A stretch of 32,175 bases of DNA from Micavibrio sp. UBA2705. Lineage in GTDB: Bacteria; Pseudomonadota; Alphaproteobacteria; Micavibrionales; Micavibrionaceae. The number at the start of each line of letters is the position of its first letter. Position 1 is the first letter of the stretch. Where the stretch lies: assembly GCA_002354205.1 (NCBI GenBank), contig DELD01000050.1, positions 1 through 32,175 on the forward strand, in the 5' to 3' direction. This document shows, piece after piece, positions 6,710 through 16,000 of the stretch. Made by a program: the position numbers and the translations under genes. Below the pieces are notes generated by a model. That model saw nothing but the letters and a program-made list of their open reading frames with translations, searched no databases and was not told the origin of the DNA.

Positions 6710-8297
6710 GAAAACCCTTTTGGAAGACCGTAAAGTCAAAACTCAAAACGTCGTGGAAGTCGCTTATAGCGGTGTTTTACGCTTCTTGGAACAAGCGAAA
6801 CGCGGCGAGTTAACCGAAGAAGAAGCCAAAATACGCGCGCAAGATATGGTCAGGGCGCTGCGCTATGAGGGCAATAATTATTTCTGGATTAATGACTACC
6901 ATCCGAAGATGGTTATGCACCCCATGAAGCCTGCTTTGGAAGGTAAGGATTTAAGTGAAACTGCCGACCCTGAAGGTACAAAATTATTTGCCGAAATGGT
7001 CAAGGTCGTTAAGCAAAGCGGCGAAGGCTTTGTGCCTTATATGTGGGATAAACCAGATAGCGGTACAGATGCACCGCAGCCAAAATTATCTTTTGTTAAA
7101 GGCATCGCGGAATGGCAGTGGATTATAGGGTCAGGTATTTATATTGATGATGTTGAAAAACAGTTTAACAAAGAACTTATACAGGCGATGATTACCATTG
7201 CGATTGCCTGCTGCGTTCTTGGGCTTGTCGCATGGCTCATTATTCGCTCTATTTCTGACCCATTAACAGAGATCGCAAAAACTATGGGCATATTGGCAGA
7301 GAACAAAACGGCAGTTTCCCCTTATGATGGACGCGCCGATGAAATTGGCACAATATCTTTGGCGGTGAATGATTTGAATGCCAAGCTAGAACAGGCTCGC
7401 GCGTTAGAGGGCGAACAAAAAGCGCAACAACTGCGCGCAGAGAAAGAGAAGAAAGAGCTTATGCTCAAAATGGCAGATGACTTTGACCTGAAAGTGGGCG
7501 AAGCGCTGAACACTCTTACTGTTTCGGCGACAGAGCTGCAAAGCTCGGCAGAGCAAATGCAAGATATTGCCGATAAAACAACCAGTTCAAGTGAAGCTGT
7601 TTCAAACTCCTCTGAAGATGCGAGCCAGAATGTGAATACAGTGGCCGCGGCGATGGAGGAAATGTCCGCCAGCGTTGCTGAAATTGCTGAACAGATCGTC
7701 TCGGCAAAGGCGAAATCAAATGACACAGCAAAAAATGCCAAAGACGCGAATGAAACGGTCGGGAACTTAAACGTTTTGGTGCGTGATATTGGCGAAGTTG
7801 TTGTCGCAATCCAAGATATAGCAGAGCAAACGAATTTATTGGCGCTGAATGCCACGATCGAAGCGGCGCGGGCAGGGGAATCTGGTAAAGGTTTTGCGGT
7901 TGTCGCGGATGAAGTGAAGAAGCTTGCTAATGAAACAGCGACAAAAACGGAAGAGATTAATACGCGCATAACAGAAATTCAGAACGCAACGAAGGATTCT
8001 GTTGATGGTATGGGGCGCATTTTGTCAAATATATCAGAGATTGATTCTGCAGTGACGGGGATATCGGCCGCCGTGGAAGAGCAAAACGCAACCACCAATG
8101 AAATTGCCCGCAGCATTGCGGAGGCATCATCAGGCGTATCGCAAGTAGCGAATGTGATTATCGACGTGAAATCAGGCGCAATGGATACGGGGCGCTCTGC
8201 GGATTCTGTGCTTACTGCGTCAAAACAAGTCGCGGCGTTGTCACATGCCCTAGAAGGTTCTGTGAGTGCATTCTTGGACCAGATAAGAGCAGAGTAA
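6696..8297 (+). CDS. Methyl-accepting chemotaxis protein (sCache-HAMP-MCP), start lost by frameshift
   Basis: A transmembrane chemoreceptor that passes ligand binding to CheA/CheW. The order is: a single Cache (sCache_2-type) sensor from LLEDRKVKTQNVVEVAY, with WINDYHPKMVMHP and WQWIIGSGIYIDDV; a membrane helix at about residues 163-184; HAMP; then a long coiled-coil signalling domain with the conserved tip DIAEQTNLLALNATIEAARA followed by GESGKGFAVVADEVK.LA. No CheR/CheB tethering pentapeptide is seen at the C-terminus. As an uninterrupted frame it can only start at a TTG (6696), without a good ribosome binding site and without the first membrane helix, which is encoded out of frame at 6602. 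Translated from the TTG it would not place the sensor in the periplasm. Either the gene is inactivated or the frameshift is an error. Confidence 0.85.
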   Translation: MAIIKKTLLEDRKVKTQNVVEVAYSGVLRFLEQAKRGELTEEEAKIRAQDMVRALRYEGNNYFWINDYHPKMVMHPMKPALEGKDLSETADPEGTKLFAEMVKVVKQSGEGFVPYMWDKPDSGTDAPQPKLSFVKGIAEWQWIIGSGIYIDDVEKQFNKELIQAMITIAIACCVLGLVAWLIIRSISDPLTEIAKTMGILAENKTAVSPYDGRADEIGTISLAVNDLNAKLEQARALEGEQKAQQLRAEKEKKELMLKMADDFDLKVGEALNTLTVSATELQSSAEQMQDIADKTTSSSEAVSNSSEDASQNVNTVAAAMEEMSASVAEIAEQIVSAKAKSNDTAKNAKDANETVGNLNVLVRDIGEVVVAIQDIAEQTNLLALNATIEAARAGESGKGFAVVADEVKKLANETATKTEEINTRITEIQNATKDSVDGMGRILSNISEIDSAVTGISAAVEEQNATTNEIARSIAEASSGVSQVANVIIDVKSGAMDTGRSADSVLTASKQVAALSHALEGSVSAFLDQIRAE

Positions 8298-8314
8298 TAG
8301 TAAGCTGGTTGAGG

Positions 8315-8340
8315 ACCGCGTATGTCTATGGGCGCGGTTT
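8315..8340 (+). terminator. Weak hairpin between convergent genes
   Basis: ACCGCG (8315-8320) pairs with CGCGGT (8333-8338), followed by only a short T run. It overlaps the end of the convergent minus-strand gene and may end chemoreceptor transcription. Confidence 0.3.
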
Positions 8341-9354
8341 CACCATATCTTTGATAATGTGCAAATAGCCATCTTTGCCTGTGTGGCGATATTCTTCCAG
8401 TGCGCTATAGGCCAGTTTAATCGCATGATCATTCGTTGAATTGCGAATAATATCCCAATCACCTTTTAAGGCGTCCAAATCCAACGGCGAAGCTTTGTCT
8501 CCCCAGTGAATTTTGGGTGCGCCCATGGAAAGATAAGCCGCGATTAATGCGCTGCCCATTTCAGCATTTAGCGCATCAGGGGCGGCGGCTTTATTATAAA
8601 GGTGGCGTAAGCCATGAACCGCCGTCAGGCAATGCAGGCTGGTAAAATTCGGCAAGCTTTCATAAAGGTTAAGCGTTGCATCACGAAAGTCATCAAGGCA
8701 GAGGCTATGTGACAATGGGTTTTGCGCGATTAAATCTTGGAATTCGGCTTTTGTCGCGACGCGCTCAATCTTTGAATATATATTCGGCGCGCCAGCGCTA
8801 ATGTGATCCCAATGCCCTTGTTGATGCAAATTATGTGCTTTATCAAATAAATCTTTTAACGCAATGCCATTTTCGGCAAGCTGCGCTGGGCGCGGCGTGA
8901 TTTCTTTATATGTGTCTGCCCAGTAAGCAAGCCCTTTAATAATTTCAGGCTCGTTGCGTGCCATAATGCCATATGATGTGCGCAGTAGACCATGAAACGC
9001 CGCACCGCAGACGCCAGATGTCAGGCTGTTAAGGTGGCGCTTTAATGTGGCGTTTAGGCCGTTATCTTGTACTTGGCGCGTGAAATACTGCGTATGGGCA
9101 AAGAAATAATCATGCCCCCCTAAGTAATTTTTATATGTATCTGGCGTGAAAACCAGCGGGATTTTTTTCGTCAAAGGGCGAATGCGTCGGGCTTTAACGT
9201 GATCTGTAGCGAAGTCTTGGATCTGCTGTGTCGATGCGCCAATCTCATAGAGAGCATAAAGCGCCATTGGCAAATGGTTGGTAAGCTGCGGCCCATATTC
9301 AGGGGAAAGCTGATCGTTCATGTTAATTAAATCTATGACATGTTTTTTCTGCAT
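8326..9354 (-). CDS. Questin oxidase-like protein
   Basis: Resembles the questin oxidase-like family (formerly DUF4243), whose fungal members carry out Baeyer-Villiger-type oxidative ring opening of anthraquinones and whose bacterial members are mostly uncharacterised. Family features seen are: an N-terminal YGPQLTNHLPMALYALYEIGAS block, GGHDYFFAHTQYF, then LTSGVCGAAFHGLLRTSYG, GLAYWAD, and late LHCLTAVHGLRHL followed by LIAAYLSMG. Several His residues in these blocks are candidates for the active site. The ATG at 9354 has AGGAAGG seven bases upstream and is preferred over the in-frame ATG at 9390; the product is 342 residues. There is no signal peptide. No biosynthetic cluster is visible around it, so the substrate cannot be guessed. 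Confidence 0.75.
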   Translation of the reverse strand: MQKKHVIDLINMNDQLSPEYGPQLTNHLPMALYALYEIGASTQQIQDFATDHVKARRIRPLTKKIPLVFTPDTYKNYLGGHDYFFAHTQYFTRQVQDNGLNATLKRHLNSLTSGVCGAAFHGLLRTSYGIMARNEPEIIKGLAYWADTYKEITPRPAQLAENGIALKDLFDKAHNLHQQGHWDHISAGAPNIYSKIERVATKAEFQDLIAQNPLSHSLCLDDFRDATLNLYESLPNFTSLHCLTAVHGLRHLYNKAAAPDALNAEMGSALIAAYLSMGAPKIHWGDKASPLDLDALKGDWDIIRNSTNDHAIKLAYSALEEYRHTGKDGYLHIIKDMVKPRP

Positions 9355-9643
9355 TTTATGGCCTTCCTGTTGCTGCCTTATGGCGCGCATCTTATCGTCT
9401 TTTTGTTATTTGTGGCAAATTATCAGAGTTGCGCTGTTATGTAAAGGTTGTTTGTGTTGTGCGTAGCAATAGGGGGTAATGTAAAGGAAATGTTAAGCTT
9501 GACCTGTGTAGAATGATAATGGAGTTCGCTTTAAATGATGCTTTGCTGATTTAACAGTTTCTTTAAAGGCTGATTTTTATTACTATGTATAAAGGCGCTG
9601 CATTTCGCGTGCGCCATATTTTCAAATTAAGGTTGTTGCTGTC

Positions 9644-9940
9644 ATGAGTTCACCACAAGATGCATCTGAACAGGTAAATTGGCACTGGCGTAATACAATG
9701 CGCCCTTTGCGATTCTTTCAAATGGATTCGCGCGCGGCTTTGCCTTATTTAATTTTATTACCTTATGCGCGTACTGTGACATTGGTGTTTTGTGTGCTTT
9801 CAACTGTCGTTTTCTTGGTGCTAGAAAAGCACGGCCTGACATTTCCCGCGGCGCTCAGGGCGCTACGTTCAACTTTAGTTGGCGAAAAAAGACACGCACT
9901 TGCGCGTGTTCGCCGCAGAAGATTGAAAGATTTCGGCTAA
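9644..9940 (+). CDS. icmT: Dot/Icm type IVB secretion protein IcmT
   Basis: A 98-residue protein with the IcmT/TraK-like pattern: W.WRNTMRPLRFFQMD.RAALP, a hydrophobic segment (about residues 34-61), then LEKHGLTFPAALRALRSTLVGEKR and a basic tail. IcmT is a small inner-membrane component of the Dot/Icm secretion apparatus, needed in Legionella for effector export and for egress from host cells. The gene stands alone between divergently placed unrelated genes, roughly 16 kb from the dotDCB genes of the same window. An AAGG ribosome binding site lies about 11 bases before the ATG. The family assignment is by motif recognition; the N-terminal WRxT/RPxRFFxxDxRAAxP block is the main support. Confidence 0.82.
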   Translation: MSSPQDASEQVNWHWRNTMRPLRFFQMDSRAALPYLILLPYARTVTLVFCVLSTVVFLVLEKHGLTFPAALRALRSTLVGEKRHALARVRRRRLKDFG

Positions 9941-9987
9941 TCACGTAGCGTTTATTCTGTGCGGCGCTTCATATAAATAAATGTAAT

Positions 9988-10503
9988 CTATTGTTGGGCG
10001 TTGCGCTTGGAAAAATAACGCGCGCAAGCGCTTTGTAACTCTTTGGCTAGTGCTTTACCTGAATCGCCGCCTGTGCCGCTCATTTTTTTCAACACAATCA
10101 ATGTTAATGTCTTGTGGTGGGCGCGGACAATTTCAACAGCGTCTTGGTCTAAGGTTTTTATGCGTTCAAGAAAATCGACCATGATATTGGTCATAATGGT
10201 CACCAGATCATATTTAAACATCTTGGCGCTGGCTTTTAGGTCAAAAACAGGTTTGAATATTTTGGCTTTATGGGTGTCTAAATCACCTTCCTCGCTTTGT
10301 GCGGCGTTTTCGAGCGCTATTTCAAGCTGATCAAGAAATTCTATGGCGACGGGTTTGAAGTCTGATGTTTTTTGGGCGAGGGCATCTTGGCACGCGCGAA
10401 TTTTGTGATCGTCAATTTTGCCGCGCCCTGCTTTGGTTTGCAAAATGCGGCTCGCAGTGATTACGCGCGCTTTTGTTCTCTCGCCTTCTTCTTGCAATAT
10501 CAT
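9988..10503 (-). CDS. Helical protein downstream of a response regulator, unknown function
   Basis: 171 residues, predicted almost entirely helical, with no signal peptide or membrane segment. The C-terminal half has evenly spaced hydrophobic residues and the stretch VEIVRAHHKTLTLIVLKKMSG, then GG..GKALAKELQSACARYF. A histidine pair at an exposed helical position would be compatible with a histidine-phosphotransfer-like role, but the HPt signature is not clear. It lies 91 bases downstream of the CheY-like gene on the same strand, which suggests a functional pair in chemotaxis or another signalling pathway. I do not recognise a named family. Confidence 0.7.
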   Translation of the reverse strand: MILQEEGERTKARVITASRILQTKAGRGKIDDHKIRACQDALAQKTSDFKPVAIEFLDQLEIALENAAQSEEGDLDTHKAKIFKPVFDLKASAKMFKYDLVTIMTNIMVDFLERIKTLDQDAVEIVRAHHKTLTLIVLKKMSGTGGDSGKALAKELQSACARYFSKRNAQQ

Positions 10504-10594
10504 TGCCCTTGATCCTTGCGTGGGTCATGTATGAAAATACATTCTATACGCATTATACGTTATTTAAATTTACTAAAAAAGCTTTTAAAAAAGG

Positions 10595-11107
10595 TTAACT
10601 GACGTTCCACGTTTCGTCGAAATCATCTTCACGGCGACGTGGGCCTGAATAGCGTTCATCTTCCTGTCTGCGGCGGTCAGGGCCGAAATAGCCGTTGTAA
10701 TCAATGAAGTTGCGCGGGTTGTTTATGACATGCTGTAGACGGCGTGTGAGATCCGTGGCGGTAAAGGGTTTAACAAGAAACTCAGTGACCCCAGCGTCGC
10801 GTGCTTCTTCAACCCGTGGACGGGCGCTATAGCCGGTGATGAGAACAATCGGAGCCATACGATTAGGGGATTCGCTGTCATTGCGGATTTGTTTGGTCAG
10901 TTCAATCCCGTTAATGGGCTCCATTAACCAATCAACAAGAATAATGTCGGGGTTGTGCAGACGGCAGAGGTCAAAGCCTTGCTTGCCATTGCTTGCCTCT
11001 AATACTGTGCCAACCTTAAGCGCTTTGAGTACCGATACAATTAACGTGCGCATTGACTTGGTATCATCAACGACGAGGACTTTTAGTTTTTCAAAGCTGA
11101 GACTCAT
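10595..11107 (-). CDS. CheY-like single-domain response regulator with GPDRRR tail
   Basis: A receiver domain of about 130 residues with acidic pair D14-D15, phospho-acceptor Asp in IILVDW (D59), the switch Thr in VLITGYS and the invariant Lys in FLVKPF. It is followed not by a DNA-binding domain but by a charged, probably disordered tail of about 40 residues containing GPDRRR and GPRRRED repeats, a tail type common in alphaproteobacterial stand-alone receivers. It would act through protein contact, likely in chemotaxis or polar signalling. The downstream helical gene (9988-10503) may be its partner. The ribosome binding site is weak. It is divergent from the aldehyde dehydrogenase gene. Confidence 0.88.
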   Translation of the reverse strand: MSLSFEKLKVLVVDDTKSMRTLIVSVLKALKVGTVLEASNGKQGFDLCRLHNPDIILVDWLMEPINGIELTKQIRNDSESPNRMAPIVLITGYSARPRVEEARDAGVTEFLVKPFTATDLTRRLQHVINNPRNFIDYNGYFGPDRRRQEDERYSGPRRREDDFDETWNVS

Positions 11108-11188
11108 GATAGCGTATCTTTAATAATATGGTCTGTTCAAAATAAATTAGTATAAAATGCAGAAAAGAATACAGGCGTATTTATACAC

Positions 11189-11218
11189 GACGTATCATAC
11201 GTCTGTACACGTTATAAT
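11189..11218 (+). promoter_or_regulatory. Promoter with a palindromic operator, aldehyde dehydrogenase gene
   Basis: A perfect TATAAT -10 hexamer sits at 11213-11218. At the -35 position there is instead a palindrome, GACGTAT-C-ATACGTC (11189-11203), which fits a regulator binding site overlapping the promoter. Transcription would begin near 11225, just before the ribosome binding site of the ATG at 11247. The site could also affect the divergent response regulator gene. Confidence 0.5.
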
Positions 11219-11246
11219 AGCAAGATTTACAAGAAAGGCAAACCTT

Positions 11247-12716
11247 ATGGATAGGATTGGTAGTGCAAAAACATATTTAAAAACGCTGATGGCGCGTGAT
11301 GAAGCGTTTAATGCTAAGCAAAGCGGCCTTGAGCATTTTGATGTGGTCGATCCTGCCTATGGCACGGTCATTTGTGCTGTACCTATCATGGATGCGGCGA
11401 TGATAGAAGGACAGATTGCGGGGGCACATAAGGCGCAAATGAAGTGGGCCGCGCTGGGTTTTGCTGGGCGCGCCGCATTGCTGGATAAATGGCACGACCA
11501 AATCGTTGAGCATAAAGATGCTCTAGCGGCATTGCTGACATGGGAACAAGGCAAGCCGCTAGCGGAATCGCAAGCAGAGATTGCATCGACAATAGGGAAT
11601 GTGCGCTGGTCGGCGCAGCGCTGCGCAGATTCTTATGAACACACAGAGCCTTCTCATATTGATGGGGCGGAGAATATTATTAAATATGAAGCCATCGGCG
11701 TTGTTGCGGCTATTACGCCGTGGAATTTTCCAAGCGCGATGGTGACGCGCAAAGCTGCCCCCGCCTTGGCTGCGGGCTGCGCTGTGGTGCTGAAGCCTGC
11801 TGAAGATACACCCTTATCGGCGCTGGCCTTATGTGACCTTGCATATCAGGCGGGCATACCGCGTGATGTCTTGCGCATTATCACTTTGGATCGAGACCAT
11901 GCGGCTTTATTTTCTGAAGTGGCGTTTAAAACCCCTAAAGTCGCGATGGCAAGCTTCACCGGATCAACGGCGATTGGCAAGTTATTGATTAAGGCAAGCG
12001 CTGAAAATGTAACCAAGCTGTCTTTAGAGCTTGGCGGCAATGCGCCTTTTATTGTGCGCGCTGATGCTGATTTACAGGCCGCGGTTGCAGGGGCATTTGC
12101 TTCTAAGTTTAGAAATGCAGGACAAACATGTATCTGCGCTAACCGTATTTATGTGCATGAAGATGCTTATGATGCTTTTAAAAGCATGTTCGTTCAGAGG
12201 GTTAGTCAGGCAAAAATTGGTGATGGTTTTGATTCGGCTGTAGAAATTGGCCCTGTTATCAATCAGCGTGCTTATCAGCGCCTCTGTGCCTTTAAAGATG
12301 AACTGGAAGCACAAAATGCGCAAATCTTGCCTGTGCAAAGCGTGGGGCATGATAGCGGACTGTTTTTTGCGCCTTTGGTCTATGAGTGTGATTCGGCCTG
12401 CACAGCCCCCCAGCAAGAGATTTTTGGCCCTGTTGCTTGTCTGTATAAATATAGTAATGATGATGCAATGGCTGCGCTTGCAAACGAGACGGAATATGGC
12501 TTGGCGGCCTATGTCTATGGCGGTGACAAGGATGCGACTTATGCCCTTGCCGCACAGTTGCAATTTGGTATGGTTGGGATTAATGAAGTGCGTATAGCGG
12601 ACGCCTCTATACCTTTTGGTGGGGTAAAGCAATCTGGAGTTGGGCGTGAGGGCGGCCAAGATTCTCTTAAAAACTTCATGAATTTAAAATATTTTTGTCG
12701 GCGCGACTCGGTATAA
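11247..12716 (+). CDS. gabD: Succinate-semialdehyde dehydrogenase-type aldehyde dehydrogenase
   Basis: Oxidises an aldehyde, most likely succinate semialdehyde, to the acid with NAD(P)+, as in the GABA shunt. The 489-residue product shows the ALDH hallmarks: TPWNFP and LKPAEDTPL for the cofactor, FTGSTAIGK, the general base Glu in LELGGNAPF (about E261), the catalytic Cys in GQTCIC (about C295), and EIFGPVA then PFGGVKQSG near the C-terminus. The length and the NAGQTC.CANR.YV motif favour the GabD group, although substrate range in this family is hard to read from sequence. An upstream in-frame ATG at 11157 would place the start above the TATAAT; the ATG at 11247 has GAAAGG seven bases upstream and is chosen. 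The gene stands alone, with no GABA transaminase next to it. Confidence 0.88.
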   Translation: MDRIGSAKTYLKTLMARDEAFNAKQSGLEHFDVVDPAYGTVICAVPIMDAAMIEGQIAGAHKAQMKWAALGFAGRAALLDKWHDQIVEHKDALAALLTWEQGKPLAESQAEIASTIGNVRWSAQRCADSYEHTEPSHIDGAENIIKYEAIGVVAAITPWNFPSAMVTRKAAPALAAGCAVVLKPAEDTPLSALALCDLAYQAGIPRDVLRIITLDRDHAALFSEVAFKTPKVAMASFTGSTAIGKLLIKASAENVTKLSLELGGNAPFIVRADADLQAAVAGAFASKFRNAGQTCICANRIYVHEDAYDAFKSMFVQRVSQAKIGDGFDSAVEIGPVINQRAYQRLCAFKDELEAQNAQILPVQSVGHDSGLFFAPLVYECDSACTAPQQEIFGPVACLYKYSNDDAMAALANETEYGLAAYVYGGDKDATYALAAQLQFGMVGINEVRIADASIPFGGVKQSGVGREGGQDSLKNFMNLKYFCRRDSV

Positions 12717-12839
12717 ACTATGCATATAATTCAACCGTTTAGATATTTAACATAATTTTTGTTTGACTCTTGCACTTAAATATATTAAAAAACTGTTAAC
12801 TTTCTGATAGAAAACCGCGCATTGCGTGTTGCATATATA

Positions 12840-12878
12840 AGTACCGTGTGGGAAAACAATTGTTTCGAAAACGGTACT
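12840..12878. promoter_or_regulatory. Nested dyad upstream of the adhesin promoter
   Basis: AGTACCGT (12840-12847) is the exact reverse complement of ACGGTACT (12871-12878). A second perfect palindrome, AAACAATTGTTT (12854-12865), sits almost exactly at the centre. It lies immediately upstream of the sigma-54-like promoter, a position that could bind an activator or a repressor. Confidence 0.5.
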
Positions 12879-12885
12879 GAGTAAC

Positions 12886-12900
12886 TGGCACAAAAGATGC
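12886..12900 (+). promoter_or_regulatory. Sigma-54 (-24/-12) promoter of the adhesin gene
   Basis: TGGCACAAAAGATGC matches the RpoN consensus TGGCACG-N4-TTGC at all but two positions, with GG and GC at the correct spacing. It would start transcription about 12 bases downstream, some 130 bases before the adhesin ATG. The sigma-54 gene itself is at 23985-25496. Confidence 0.65.
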
Positions 12901-13044
12901 ATTGTATTTTACAGAATACTAGGGTGTGGTGCTGAGTAGATAATACGGTATCTCATTTTTGTAAGCGGGGCTTTTTATAAGCGGGTCAGAGGGTTTTGAA
13001 TAAAATTTAATGTGTGGGCGGTTGCCTTTATGAGGAGAGAATAA

Positions 13045-16000
13045 ATGGCTAATAATTCAATTAATGTAAATTTTGCACAATCAGACGTTCAAGAAATTAG
13101 AATGGGCGCTGAAAATACATTGGAAATCATTCTCAAGGATGGTTCTGTTGTTGGCTATACAGACATGGACACGGCATCATCAAGCAGCTTTCTTATGTTT
13201 TCTGATGGCAAGGCGCTTGAGATTGCATCTTTGGTTGATACGCTCGAAAATGGCGAAGCATGGAACATCCTCGATAGTTACATTGTTGAAAACATTGTTA
13301 TGCCTCTTAATGGCGGCACAGAAAATATTGCCCTCGGTCAGCATTCAATTATGCACTTTGACTTTGACCTTGCAGATGCGATGATCACACAAAATGAAAA
13401 TACATTAGAAATTGATATGGGCGATGCGGGCTCTATTGTTGTTTCTGGTGTTAACGGCATGGAAGCGATCCAGCTTGCAAATGGCGAAGTTGTAGACCTT
13501 AATATTCTCCTCAATGGTTCTACAGACGACGTTGCCCCAGAAGTTGTTATTTATGCAGACGCACAAGACGCAGCTGAGCAAGTTGCAAATATTGAACCAG
13601 CATCAGGCGACATTGCCGAGCAGCTTGCTGCGATTGAACCTGCCGCAGGTGACGCGGGCGCAGCGGCTGGTGGCCGTGGCGGTTTTGGTTTTAACTCTTC
13701 ATTCTCAGCAGAACAAGTTGCGCCACTTAACGAAATTGGCCCACTTAACCCAACAGCGCTACAATACGGTATTTCACTTAGACAAGACCAAGTCTTCCCA
13801 GAAGACGAAATCGCAGAGCGTTTGGTTACCCCGCCAGAAGTTGAAAATGAATCAACAACGGCGCTTGAAATCCCATTATCAGCAACGACATTAAACGGCA
13901 CATTGAGCGTTTCTTTCGGTAGCGATGGCTTCGGCAGCATCACACCAGGCGGCGCAGGTTTTGCACCTTCAGGTTCACTTGCAGGCGGTACCTTGACATC
14001 ACTCGGTGAAGCGGTACTCGTTTCACAAACGGCGACAGGTTACGCAGGTGCAACAGCATCTGGCCGCGCTGTATTCGAAATTAACTTTGACGCTGTTGGT
14101 GATTACGAATTTATCATCCATGACGGTATCGACCACGCTGACCCATCAAACCCAACGGACGTAATCGCGCTTGAATTTGGTTTTATCGCTACAGATGGCG
14201 CGGGCGACGCGGCAGAAGGCACATTCACAGTAAACGTTGTTGATAGCGTTCCTGTCGCGGCTGACGACCATGTTTCAATGACCCCGTTCACAGATACAGA
14301 TGCTGATGGCAATGTCATCACAGGCGTGACAGCGGCGGGCGCAGATACAGATAGTGATGACATCACATCAACCGTAACTGACGTTGACGGCACAGCCGTT
14401 ACTGTAGGTACACTCATCACGGGTACATTTGGTACATTAGAAATTGGCGCAGACGGCGAATTTGAATATACATTATATAATAACTGGGATGTTCTCGCGG
14501 GCGTTGATTACAGCAAAAGCGAAACATACGATTTTGACACATTCACATACACATATACTGACTTTGATGGCGATAGCGACACAGCAACATTAAGCTTTGA
14601 TGGCTTTGTAGCCGCGCTTCCACCAATGACAGCAACACCAACCATGGTTACTGTGGGTGAAGACCTTAACGCCGCAACAGATAGCTTTATTGTCACTTCT
14701 GATGCAAACGCAGTTAATGCAACAAGCCCAGTGGGTGACATTACATCAGTTGCATATAACGGCACATATACAAGCAATGTGGGCACGCTCACATCAAACG
14801 GTTCAGCGCTCACAATTTCATCAACAGCGACAGGCCTTGTTGCTACAGACGCGGCTGGCGCAACAGTATTTGATGTTGTGTTCACACAAAACGCAGCAGG
14901 CGCTTTTGAATATACATACACACAATATGCAGCGCTTGATCACGAAGAAGGCGGCGCGTCAGATGATACAATGTCTATCAACTTCGGCGTGACAATCACA
15001 AATGAATACGGCCTTACAGTTGACAGCACAATCACAGCAAACGTCAATGACGATAACCCAATCGCGCAGGATGATGCCGCAACATTGGCTGATGGCGTAA
15101 TCACATCATCAGGCAACGTCACAACAAATGATGAAGACACATTCAGTGCGGATATTGACCATACAGTGAACGGTTACACCGTAACGGGCACATTTGGTGT
15201 CTTCACTGTCGATGCAGATGGCGAATACACATACACGCTTAACGCGGACTGGGCTGACCACATCACAATTGATTACTCAAAAACAGAGACATACACATTA
15301 GAAAGCTTTGATTACACGCTGACTGATGATGATGGCGATACATCTAATGCAACAATCACTTTCAGCAAAACAGTTGAAGAGCTTGATGCGCCAGAGGCTG
15401 ACCCATCAGCCGTCACCGTAACGGAAGACGCGCCACTTGATGCGACAAATGTACTAACAGCAAATGGCGTTATTGACGCAACAACAGATAACGGCGCATT
15501 GACATCAATCACTTACAATGCAGGCACATTCACAAGCAACCTAACAGGTAACCTGCTTTCAAATGACGTTGCGGTGAATGTAACGTCAATGACAAACGGC
15601 ATTATCGGTCAGACAGCATCTGGCGATGTGATCTTTGATGTTGTGTTCTCTCAAAACGCGGCAACAGGTAAATTTGAATATACATACACACAATATGCAT
15701 CACTTGACCATGAAGAAGGTTTAGCAACGGATGATACGATGGCACTTAACTTCGGTGTGACCATCACTGATGAATACGGCCTTAGCACAACGACAACGGT
15801 TACAGTAAACGTTAACGATGATAACCCACTTGCAAATGACGATAGTGATCACCTTGCAGATGGCGAAACAGTTGCAGATGGTAACGTTCTTGATGATAAC
15901 GGTAATGGCGCAGATGAATTAAGCGCGGATAATGCAAATCAAGTATCGCTTGTTTCTAGCGCAACAGGTAAATATGGCGACTTGACGATCTTCGCTGATG

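Larger units (their letters stand above)
12717..13044. other. 328-base intergenic region, leader of the giant adhesin gene
   Basis: No credible ORF is seen. It is AT-rich in its first third. It carries a nested dyad (12840-12878), a sigma-54 promoter match (12886-12900), a short direct repeat of TAAGCGGG at about 12962 and 12980, and a GAGGAGA ribosome binding site just before the ATG at 13045. The untranslated leader from the predicted start would be about 130 bases. Confidence 0.6.

Noticed and set aside
7322..7969. A 215-residue open frame opposite the chemoreceptor gene
   Set aside because: It is Ser/Ala-rich antisense to the conserved coiled-coil domain and has no independent features; it is a shadow of the real gene.
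14320..14345. A TAAG tetrapeptide in the adhesin (VTAAGAD), resembling the LapG protease site
   Set aside because: It lies inside the first repeat, not in an N-terminal retention module as in LapA, and lacks the surrounding context, so it is likely coincidence.
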